Origin: JAZLJD01 sp045617725
GTDB taxonomy: Bacteria > Bacillota > Clostridia > Lachnospirales > Lachnospiraceae
Reading direction: 5' to 3'
DNA: 19,168 nucleotides
Assembly: GCA_045617725.1 (NCBI GenBank)
Contig: JAZLJD010000079.1
Span: forward strand, 1 to 19,168
The notes under the pieces: generated by a model
The model's input: the letters and a program-made list of their open reading frames with translations, nothing else
What the model was told of the DNA's origin: nothing
Database searches by the model: none
Made by a program: the position numbers and the translations under genes
In this document: positions 7,479-14,145 of the stretch, one piece after another
How positions within the stretch are numbered: position 1 is the first letter of the stretch
Layout of the letters: each line of letters begins with the position of its first letter

Positions 7479-7743
7479 AATTTAACCTCCATTCGTTGCC
7501 AAAAACTATCTGCCATCGGCAGAATTCACATCTCATATTCTACCAAAAATTCTCCCAAAAAACCATAATCTATATTGCTGTTAACCTCCCACATATTGCG
7601 AAAATGAGGACCGCGCCGGAGGGGCCGGGGGAGGCCGGACCTGAGGCTGGTCCGTGGCAGCGCCGCGGCCGGGGGTAATCCGTTGCCGGAAATGCTCAAA
7701 AATCGGAATCCCGACAACGGCCGGCCCGCGGCCGAATAAAAAA
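7479..7743. other. Intergenic region: esterase leader plus GC-rich island with inverted repeat
   Basis: The left part (7479-7600) is AT-rich and should hold the esterase promoter. A possible -10 (TAGAAT on the minus strand, 7542-7537) has no good -35, and a perfect 6-bp hairpin sits at 7509-7523. The right part (about 7607-7735) switches abruptly to very GC-rich DNA. It contains an imperfect inverted repeat: CCGCGGCCGG...CCGTTGCCGG (7663-7689) against the complement of CCGACAACGGCCGGCCCGCGG (7711-7731). ORFs through here are low-complexity Pro/Arg/Gly reading and are not genes. Confidence 0.45.
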
Positions 7744-7780
7744 GACAGCGAGAATTGCCTTCATGACGATTCTCGCTGTC
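7736..7780 (-). terminator. Intrinsic terminator of the PAS / radical SAM / Cys-rich protein operon
   Basis: GACAGCGAGAAT (7744-7755) and ATTCTCGCTGTC (7769-7780) form a perfect 12-bp stem with a 13-nt loop. On the minus strand it is followed directly by TTTTTTATT (7743-7735), a textbook rho-independent terminator. It lies about 95 nt after the stop codon of the Cys-rich membrane-protein gene and closes that transcript before the oppositely unrelated GC-rich island and esterase unit. Confidence 0.9.
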
Positions 7781-7787
7781 TGAGCTA

Positions 7788-7853
7788 TGTTATGTAAACC
7801 GTCGCAGTAGCAAGGGGTGTTATGTAAACCAGTGTGTCGATGTTATGTCAACC
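7788..7853. repeat. Three direct copies of a 13-bp repeat, TGTTATGTMAACC
   Basis: TGTTATGTAAACC occurs at 7788-7800 and 7818-7830, and TGTTATGTCAACC at 7841-7853, all in the same direction and spaced 30 and 23 bp. They lie between the stop codon of the Cys-rich protein gene and its terminator. Multiple short direct repeats beginning TGT are characteristic of the ends of IS21-family elements, where they bind transposase. A solo relic end is my preferred reading, but no istA/istB gene is present. A binding-site array for an unknown protein is the alternative. Confidence 0.5.
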
Positions 7854-7874
7854 AACTCGTTCACAACTTTCCCT

Positions 7875-9050
7875 CTACTTCTTATGCCTTTTCCGTAATT
7901 CCAGCTGGCGCAGTTTCAAGCCGGTTCTGTAGAAGTCCTTCGTCGAGCATCCTGCTCTACCGCCGCCGGCGCAGGCACAGGCACAGGCGCAGGCACAGGA
8001 GGAATGCGCGCAGGATGAATGTGCGCAACTGCTGCGTCTGGGCGCCGGAACCGTGACAACGCTTACATGGTAGTACGTATTGGGATGCGAGCTGCTCTTG
8101 TAAGTACCGTTTTCCTTGTACTGTGCTGCTTCCGTATCCTCCTCGGTCACAGTTTCCTCACTCTTTATGAAGCTGCGGCCGCAATAAGCGCAGGTATCCT
8201 GACCTTCCTCACGCGTACCGCCACAGCCCTGGCATTCCGGATAGTATACAATCTTCTTTCGGGTTATCTTTTTCGTTTCGCCCAGTCCGGCCCCCCGTGC
8301 ATAATCCTGCTGACTCTTCTTTTTTACAGCCAGAATAATCACGACAAAAAAGATAATCACGTAAAAGCACAAAAAGCCGACGGCTGCATCTCCATCGTCA
8401 GAACCCGGTTCCTCGTACTCCTCGCTCTTGGAAAGGTCGAAGCCGTATGCCGTGTTCGGATAGGTTACGCTAACCGTGTACTTGCCGCCCTTCTCAAGCT
8501 CGGTCACAAAATGCAACCAGCCCTCCTCGGCATAGCAGGAAGGTGAAGCACTGCTTACATTGTCCGAATTCCACCAAAGTTCCAGATTCTTTACTTCAAT
8601 ATCATCAAACCAGCCCGGCGTAAGCGAAACAACCGTCTCACCCTCCGTCAGTTTGTCCACCTCGTACATGTAATCCTGTCGCACGGAGAACGAAAATATT
8701 ACTTCTTCGCCCGCATGATACTTACGATCCAGGTCAATTCTCGCATAAATCTGACCATTGCTCTTCATATCGGAAATCTCGGAAATCGTATCACTCAGCG
8801 CGGTCAATTCCGTAAAATGCGTATTGGGCAATCCGACCTTCACCCAGGTAAGCGGCCCGTCGGTCGTCGAATCCAGCACCTTCCAGCGAATCGTATATTG
8901 AATATTCAGGGTTGCATCCTCATTCATGGACACGATTACAAAATAATCCTGAATTTCATCCAGCGTCTTGGCTCCCACCGGTCTTGCCGTACACAGGAGG
9001 CCAAAAACAATCATAAAGAGTCCTAAGACTCTGACCAGTCTATTTTTCAT
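7875..9050 (-). CDS. DUF2207-like membrane protein with zinc ribbon and Cys-repeat tail
   Basis: A 391-residue protein. An N-terminal signal sequence (1-27) leads to a predicted extracytoplasmic beta-rich domain (about 28-215, with ITRWK/TPGWFDDIEV-type segments like DUF2207). One membrane segment follows (about 223-242, then KKK) and then a cytoplasmic tail. The tail has a zinc ribbon, CxxC at 273/276 and CxxC at 287/290. It then has a cluster of eight cysteines (342, 347, 352, 354, 356, 358, 360, 368) in two CAHSS units, five alternating Cys-Ala units, then GGGRAGC. A basic end, KDFYRTGLKLRQ..., follows. The ATG at 9050 overlaps the end of the radical SAM gene by 11 nt, and its AGGAGG is formed by two Arg codons of that gene, so translation is probably coupled. 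The Cys cluster could bind metal or be a radical SAM substrate; its function is unknown. The DUF2207 assignment is tentative. Confidence 0.8.
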   Translation of the reverse strand: MKNRLVRVLGLFMIVFGLLCTARPVGAKTLDEIQDYFVIVSMNEDATLNIQYTIRWKVLDSTTDGPLTWVKVGLPNTHFTELTALSDTISEISDMKSNGQIYARIDLDRKYHAGEEVIFSFSVRQDYMYEVDKLTEGETVVSLTPGWFDDIEVKNLELWWNSDNVSSASPSCYAEEGWLHFVTELEKGGKYTVSVTYPNTAYGFDLSKSEEYEEPGSDDGDAAVGFLCFYVIIFFVVIILAVKKKSQQDYARGAGLGETKKITRKKIVYYPECQGCGGTREEGQDTCAYCGRSFIKSEETVTEEDTEAAQYKENGTYKSSSHPNTYYHVSVVTVPAPRRSSCAHSSCAHSSCACACACACAGGGRAGCSTKDFYRTGLKLRQLELRKRHKK

Positions 9051-10416
9051 TTCCGTTCCTCCTAAGCGGGCAGAATCCTGTCATTTCTGCCGAATAATCG
9101 CGATGTTTTTTGCAGGATTCACTATTCCAGATATCATTCCAATCATCCTTCAATATGTCGCCCAGTACCTCACCGGAAAGCCAGCTCTGGCAGGGAACCA
9201 CATGACCACCGGGGGTAATCGCCATATTGGAAAGGCAGGCTCCGCACGCGGGCATGGTGAGTCCCGCTTTTTCAAAGAACTCCTCGGGGAGGAAACCGGG
9301 AGACGTAAAGGAAATCTCCATATCGTTGGAATAACAGTAAGAAACCGCACTTGAAAGAATCTCCCGTACTTCCTCATTGCTAAGCTGCAGATTCTCGGAA
9401 TCAGCCTTCATTGCGTTGCCGGTCGTAATAAGGCCGGAACAGGTTACATAGCGGATTCCCTTGCTCTTTAAGAACGCAAGGGTATTTACATAGTCACGGT
9501 TCAAGGTGCAAAGCGGCGTATTGATGCTTACATTAAGTCCTGCCGCGAGGGCATTCTCAATACCGCTTACGGTCGCATCATACTGCATGGCTCCGACCAA
9601 CCTATTATGAATCTCGCGGTCGGATGAATAGAATGTAATCTGCATGCTGTCAAGTTCGGCCTTTTTAAGGCCTTCGCAGTACTCTTTGGTCAATTTAATG
9701 CCATTCGTATTCAGTCTGGAGACAAACCATTTGGCATGGGCAATCAGTTCGAACAAATCCTCACGCATGGTCGGCTCTCCGCCCGTGAAGGTAACCTGCG
9801 GTACGCCGATGGCACGCAGCTTGTCCAAAATCTGTTTCCATTCCCCGGTCGAAAGCTCAGCTTCCTCCGACTGCGGCTGTCCTGCGGCATAGCAGTGCAT
9901 ACACTTCTGATTGCAATGCCACTGTCCGTTCTTCGTCATGGCACTGACCATGATATCGAAACGATGCGGTGCACGCATGTAAGGAGCGTACTCCGAAAGG
10001 CTCATGTATCCGACTCTTTCATCCACCGGTTCGCCGTATGCCAGTTTTGTAAAGGTTTCCATGATAAAGTAAAGATCTTCTTTTAATCTTTTGCCTGAGA
10101 TCAGAGGAAATACCTTGCGTACCCTGCGTACGGTCTCCGATATGATTTCAGCGACATCCTCATCACTCACGCTCCTTCCGTCGTATTTATTTACCTCACG
10201 GATAAATTCGGTAAGAAGGATGCTGAAAGAAACATTCACGGGAATGATATCCTGCCCGTTGATAATGGCGACGGATGAATGAATCATATCTCCCTGCGGT
10301 TTGGGTGGGATGAGGTGAATGCGAACCGCACCGGGTCCGTTTGGATTGAGCGTGGTATGCAGCACTTCATCACTGTTCTTTAAGATGTAATCTCTGATTC
10401 GTTTTGGTGTTTTCAT
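9040..10416 (-). CDS. Radical SAM protein with incomplete SPASM-like C-terminus
   Basis: A 458-residue cytoplasmic enzyme. The [4Fe-4S]/SAM motif is CNQKCMHC (C168, C172, C175), followed by FTGGEPTMRED (SAM-binding GGE at 212-214) and the NTNG and STNTPLCTLN-type barrel strands. About 150 residues precede the core; the stretch near 47-105 (ING..IPVN...) could be a small peptide-recognition-like domain, but that is a guess. The C-terminus has C391, C394, C409, C435 and C449 with TPGGHVVPCQSW...LGDIL..WNDIWNS, the look of a SPASM auxiliary-cluster domain. However, the protein ends 9 residues after CPL, so the usual final CxxC...C block is missing. Relatives with full SPASM domains modify peptides or proteins (PqqE, AlbA, anSME). 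ATG 10416 has AGGAGA 7 nt upstream. It lies 26 nt after the PAS gene and overlaps the Cys-rich protein gene, which is its most likely partner. Confidence 0.88.
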   Translation of the reverse strand: MKTPKRIRDYILKNSDEVLHTTLNPNGPGAVRIHLIPPKPQGDMIHSSVAIINGQDIIPVNVSFSILLTEFIREVNKYDGRSVSDEDVAEIISETVRRVRKVFPLISGKRLKEDLYFIMETFTKLAYGEPVDERVGYMSLSEYAPYMRAPHRFDIMVSAMTKNGQWHCNQKCMHCYAAGQPQSEEAELSTGEWKQILDKLRAIGVPQVTFTGGEPTMREDLFELIAHAKWFVSRLNTNGIKLTKEYCEGLKKAELDSMQITFYSSDREIHNRLVGAMQYDATVSGIENALAAGLNVSINTPLCTLNRDYVNTLAFLKSKGIRYVTCSGLITTGNAMKADSENLQLSNEEVREILSSAVSYCYSNDMEISFTSPGFLPEEFFEKAGLTMPACGACLSNMAITPGGHVVPCQSWLSGEVLGDILKDDWNDIWNSESCKKHRDYSAEMTGFCPLRRNGNEK

Positions 10417-10442
10417 TGCTTTCTCCTAAATGACTGTTCTGG

Positions 10443-11618
10443 TCAATTTCTATCTTTTAGTCGCATAAAGCCGATAATAAAGCCTTCTACGCCGTCTCGA
10501 TTCGGATCTCTGGTCAGATTTATCTGATAAGGAACTTCCTCTCGTCTGATTAGTACCTTGAAATCTATGGTATAGTGCTTTCGTACTGCCAGTCGTTCAA
10601 CCACGGCAGACTTCGCAAGCAGGCCCTGCAGTCTGCTTTTTTCCTCCGGGCTGACCAGATTTGAAAGCAGGAACTTGATACACTCGCTATAACTTATGGA
10701 AGCCTCTGAACCGGATACCAAGTCTTTGACCTTATTGGTCAACTTACTTACAAATATCTCATCCGTTGCGGTTTCCACATATATAAGCACATCAAAGAAG
10801 TTTGACATGACATCCAGTACGGATTCCTGAATACGGGCCATGCGATACTCTTTGTCAACATTGACACAGGCTACTCCGATGTAGTTTTCGTTTTCGCCAC
10901 GGACAACAATCATCTGCATATGTTGAGGCCTTCCGTTGCCCACTTCCAGAAAATCCGTAACAAATCGCTCCGCCTTTTTAAGTCGTTCACGGATTACGGA
11001 TGGATTCACGGACATCTGCATGGCGAACTGATCCTCCGGTGCTACCGAAGTCAAAATGTAGTTCTGTATGGCATTGAAGAACGGCTTTCGTACTTCTTCC
11101 TGACCGAGTTTCGTCCCGCTTGAATACGTCTCGCCGATTCCGGTCGTCAGATTGACGTAAATGATGTCTTTGTACGGAGTCATAAACATATCCGCAATCT
11201 TCTGCGAACGATACACCCGGTTTCGGATGCGGCGTATCTCCGTTACATTCTGCAGAATTCCTTCGATGCATTCTCCGCCCTCATATTGGTCATTGATAAT
11301 GGCACCACACCGCAAAAAAATATTGCCGTCCTCATTATGACGCCAGCGGAACTGTGCTTCTCCATACTGCCCGGACTGAATCTTTTTATAAAGGTCACGA
11401 ACGATTTCCATATCATCGGGATGTACGTTCCGATAAAAAATCTCGTATACTTCCTCGGCAGTATAATCGGCATTCACGCCCAGTATTTCAAGCAGGGCGT
11501 CATCGCCACGCATGCAAGCCGGTGCATGATCCGGTCTTTCCAGCTTCCACATGCCGATACGTGCTTCCTGCATAGCCTTATGAGTATACGGGTCACCACG
11601 CTCCAATATACAGTTCAT
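10443..11618 (-). CDS. PAS-domain sensor protein without recognised output domain
   Basis: A 391-residue soluble protein. Residues about 20-130 look like a PAS_3 domain: GMWKLE, ILGV, HPDDMEIVRDLYKKI, FRWRHNEDG and ILQNVTEIRRI, the last being a typical PAS-to-linker helix. Two more PAS-like segments may follow (about 145-270, with IYVNLTTGIGETY; and about 285-390, with FFDVLIYVETATDEIF...IGFMRLKDRN). There is no GGDEF, EAL, HD-GYP, histidine kinase or HTH motif, unlike many clostridial PAS proteins that end in GGDEF. It may bind a ligand or partner, or be the sensory half of a lost two-domain protein. It is the first gene of an apparent operon with the radical SAM and Cys-rich membrane proteins, behind its own promoter. 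ATG 11618 has AAGGAGG. Its role is unknown. Confidence 0.75.
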   Translation of the reverse strand: MNCILERGDPYTHKAMQEARIGMWKLERPDHAPACMRGDDALLEILGVNADYTAEEVYEIFYRNVHPDDMEIVRDLYKKIQSGQYGEAQFRWRHNEDGNIFLRCGAIINDQYEGGECIEGILQNVTEIRRIRNRVYRSQKIADMFMTPYKDIIYVNLTTGIGETYSSGTKLGQEEVRKPFFNAIQNYILTSVAPEDQFAMQMSVNPSVIRERLKKAERFVTDFLEVGNGRPQHMQMIVVRGENENYIGVACVNVDKEYRMARIQESVLDVMSNFFDVLIYVETATDEIFVSKLTNKVKDLVSGSEASISYSECIKFLLSNLVSPEEKSRLQGLLAKSAVVERLAVRKHYTIDFKVLIRREEVPYQINLTRDPNRDGVEGFIIGFMRLKDRN

Positions 11619-11666
11619 ATTCCCCTCCTTGCCCTTAATTCCGTCATTAAGCCGAAATAATAAACT

Positions 11667-11675
11667 ATTATATCA
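11667..11675 (-). promoter_or_regulatory. Extended -10 promoter for the PAS / radical SAM operon
   Basis: On the minus strand TGA-TATAAT (11675-11667) is a consensus extended -10 element about 50 nt upstream of the PAS gene ATG and just past the stop of the rhodanese gene (11683). A -35 would fall inside the end of the rhodanese gene and matches poorly (AAGCAA-like), which is acceptable for an extended -10. This marks the operon boundary. Confidence 0.6.
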
Positions 11676-11682
11676 CATTTAC

Positions 11683-12321
11683 TTAAATTTTGCTTAATTT
11701 CGTATAGTAGCAGTTCTCAAAGCCCTGCTCCCTCGCTGCATTACCGGCCACCAGACTCAGATAACCTTCTTCGCAAAAGAAGCACAGACTCTTCGGAGGC
11801 ATCTCCGGCAGGTCCGCAGGGAGTTTTCCCATAAAGCTTCCGTCCAACACCGAGGATAAGGGAATCCGAATTGTGTCCGCCGGTATGTCAGGCAGCTCCG
11901 CCGGTATCTCCTGCGAATTCTCAGAAAACGCCTCCTGCGGCCTTACATCGATTAAAATGAGCCTACCGGCCCGCTTTAGCGTATGTGCCCGCTCAAGCGA
12001 CATGAACGGAACCGGCCTTACGGGCGTTTTGGGCGGAATTCTTTTTGTCGCATCAAGGGTCCTCTTTTCGTAAAGCGCAGCTTCCTCCATCGTTACAAGC
12101 TGTCGCATTCCAAACACGCCCTCCGATGCGGCCTCCATAATGCCCTTACAGTAGACCTGCATCACATGACCTGCGCAGGTGTGGCAGTCATAAAGGTCCA
12201 GCAGGACTGCTGCCGCATCCGTATTCACTTCATCCGGTTCAGAAAGAGAAAGCCGCAGGTACTCATGAATCAAGCCTGCGGCCTTGCGCCTCTCCTGCCC
12301 AACTAAGGCATCTTTTAACAT
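11683..12321 (-). CDS. Rhodanese-domain protein with N-terminal Cys-containing helical domain
   Basis: A 212-residue cytoplasmic protein. The C-terminal half (about 108-210) is rhodanese-like: LILIDVRPQEAF (strand plus Asp125-Arg127), IRIPLSSV, and a putative active-site loop CEEGYLS with Cys183, followed by a helix with AAREQGFENCYY, the usual 'G-x-x-x-V-Y' end. The N-terminal half (1-95) is predicted helical with three cysteines at 46, 49 and 58 (YDCHTCAGHVMQVYC), perhaps metal-binding. Rhodanese domains carry sulfur as a persulfide or act as degenerate binding domains; which applies here is unknown. The ATG at 12321 is 18 nt after the alpha-galactosidase stop with a GGCGGGG-type site upstream, so it is the last gene of that unit. 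Nothing in the galactosidase suggests why a rhodanese follows. Confidence 0.7.
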   Translation of the reverse strand: MLKDALVGQERRKAAGLIHEYLRLSLSEPDEVNTDAAAVLLDLYDCHTCAGHVMQVYCKGIMEAASEGVFGMRQLVTMEEAALYEKRTLDATKRIPPKTPVRPVPFMSLERAHTLKRAGRLILIDVRPQEAFSENSQEIPAELPDIPADTIRIPLSSVLDGSFMGKLPADLPEMPPKSLCFFCEEGYLSLVAGNAAREQGFENCYYTKLSKI

Positions 12322-12339
12322 TTTACTTTAGTCCCCGCC

Positions 12340-14145
12340 TTACTCCGCATACACACGAATCGTTACATTATCGCAGCCGTTAAGTTTGTTGATGGTAAAC
12401 GTACCGCTTGCGCCGGATACGGTCTCACCGGTCCACAAATCAATCGTCTTAAAGGAAGTTGCCTGCGCAAAGGAATCCGCATCCTTCATGCGGTCTCCGA
12501 TAAACTTCACAATATCTTCCTTCGTTACGGTAAAGTCACCGGTCATCTCCTGATCATTTACGTTTATGAAGGAAAGTCCCACGCTTCCATCCGAAAGCGG
12601 CTTGGCGAGAACGTCCACACGGTTGTGCTCCTGAATATATTCCTTGGACGGATCCTCGGAATAAACGCTCGTGTAAATTCTCTTGGCCTGAACGCCCAGA
12701 GCATCCTGATTCAGAGCAATCAGAGCCTCGTTGGTAATGATATTGTACATGTCATCGCCTTTTTCCACGCGTCTTAAATCCATGCCCAGCATCAGGGGCG
12801 AATTCATCATACACCACATGGTAAAGTGAGTTTTGTCCATGGTATGGGTCATGCCGTTCATGCCGATCATCAGCATATCCGGGTCGTTCCAACCCTTGGT
12901 AAGTCCGGCGAATTCATCCATAACAACCGCCTTGTCATACTGGCTCGTTACGGAAGGGGTTCCGGGATCGAACCAGCGTCCCATACCGGGATTGCCGTCC
13001 GAGCCGACCCAGAAGGTAATATCATTCAAAATACGCCAGGAATCACCGACCTTGTAGCCCCAATTCTGCGGCTGTGTCTTGCCCCACTCGCAGATAGAGA
13101 ACATGATGTCATTCTCGGGATCCGCCTTCTTAAGTCCCTCAATGAGAGCCGCATAGGAAAGCAATGTATTCTCCTGACGGCGATGATTCATAAGTCGTAA
13201 CAGATTCTCGCCCTTTTTCAGCGTGATTCGGATGGCTTCCGACTCCGTGAAGGTTTCTTTATCAGCCGTAGCAGGCAAAAAATCATCCCAAAGCACCGAC
13301 GCTTCACCGGTGTTCCCGACTGCAGCCTGCAGCCAGCTTCCGCAGCCCGGTTCCTCCGCAGTTGCGTAGGTTACAAAAAGGCTGTATTCTCCGTCCGCAG
13401 GTACATCTCCTACGGTAAATCGGAGTTCGGAGGAACGGATGCCTACCGGCGTTGTTCCCGTGTTCGTTCCGTCAAAGGTTCCGATACCGCCCACATATCT
13501 GCTGCCGTCCGAAAGCGTCTTTATGACAGCGCCCTGTCCGAACAATTCTCCCTGCGCTGCTTCTGCTTCCCATGCAAAGGAAGGTCCCGTAACCCGCACG
13601 CTCTTAATATGCGGAGCGTATACATATCTGGCATTCCGTCCATCCGAGAAGGTCGCATTGTCCCAAAGATAATAGCAGTTATCGACCTTCAGAAAGTCAA
13701 CGCCCCACTCCACATAGGAGGCTGCATCCGTTTCTTCGTGTCCGCAGGTTCCGACTGCCGCACCGGCACACAGATTGGTTCCGATATCATTATACATGCC
13801 GAATTTCAAGCCCTTGGCGTGAATGTAATCCGCCAACGCCCTGAATCCGCTCGGGAACTTTACTTCCTCATTGGAAAGCTTTCCGTCCACTCTTTCGGGC
13901 TTATAGCAGCCGTCATCGAGTACAAGATACTCGTATCCCAGCTTATCAAGGCCCAGTTCGATAAACCGGTCCGCCATAATCTTGGTCAATGCTTCCGTAT
14001 TGCCGCTTCCGAATGCATTCCAACTGTTCCAGCCCATGGCGGGCAGGTGATTTTTCTTTTTGCCAAAAACTACTTCTCCGTTTCCGAACGCATCAAAACG
14101 GAATTCACTTCCAACCTTCATTTTAGGTCCGTTTACTGTTGCCAT
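12340..14145 (-). CDS. Alpha-galactosidase, GH27, with inserted CBM-like domain
   Basis: A 601-residue protein that hydrolyses terminal alpha-galactosides by the retaining mechanism. GH27 landmarks are PAMGWNSWNAF (about 35-45), LVLDDGCY (74-81), FGMYNDIG, FLKVDNC (nucleophile Asp155), FSICEWG (349-355), WRILNDI with the likely acid/base Asp375, and GWNDPDML (418-425). Between the nucleophile strand and FSICEWG lies an insertion of about 165 residues (172-337) with WEAEAAQGELFGQGA and FTVGDVPADGEYSLFVTYA, like a CBM35/CBM6-type beta-sandwich. There is no signal peptide, so the enzyme appears to be cytoplasmic, acting on imported oligosaccharides. A C-terminal beta-domain ends the protein. The start at 14145 (MATVNGPKM) is preferred over 14163 because GGAGGAAATT precedes it ideally. 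It overlaps the end of the LCP gene by 13 nt, so translation is probably coupled. Confidence 0.9.
   Translation of the reverse strand: MATVNGPKMKVGSEFRFDAFGNGEVVFGKKKNHLPAMGWNSWNAFGSGNTEALTKIMADRFIELGLDKLGYEYLVLDDGCYKPERVDGKLSNEEVKFPSGFRALADYIHAKGLKFGMYNDIGTNLCAGAAVGTCGHEETDAASYVEWGVDFLKVDNCYYLWDNATFSDGRNARYVYAPHIKSVRVTGPSFAWEAEAAQGELFGQGAVIKTLSDGSRYVGGIGTFDGTNTGTTPVGIRSSELRFTVGDVPADGEYSLFVTYATAEEPGCGSWLQAAVGNTGEASVLWDDFLPATADKETFTESEAIRITLKKGENLLRLMNHRRQENTLLSYAALIEGLKKADPENDIMFSICEWGKTQPQNWGYKVGDSWRILNDITFWVGSDGNPGMGRWFDPGTPSVTSQYDKAVVMDEFAGLTKGWNDPDMLMIGMNGMTHTMDKTHFTMWCMMNSPLMLGMDLRRVEKGDDMYNIITNEALIALNQDALGVQAKRIYTSVYSEDPSKEYIQEHNRVDVLAKPLSDGSVGLSFINVNDQEMTGDFTVTKEDIVKFIGDRMKDADSFAQATSFKTIDLWTGETVSGASGTFTINKLNGCDNVTIRVYAE

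Noticed and set aside
7972..8012. GCACAGGC/GCGCAGG tandem repeat that could be called a microsatellite.
   Set aside because: It encodes the alternating Cys-Ala repeat in frame with varied synonymous codons (TGC/TGT, GCC/GCG), so it is selected at protein level rather than a raw DNA repeat.
7875..10416. Assigning the radical SAM pair to the known SCIFF/ranthipeptide system.
   Set aside because: SCIFF precursors are short peptides of about 45 residues with six spaced cysteines, and their maturase has a full SPASM domain. Here the Cys cluster is the tail of a 391-residue membrane protein and the SPASM part is incomplete.
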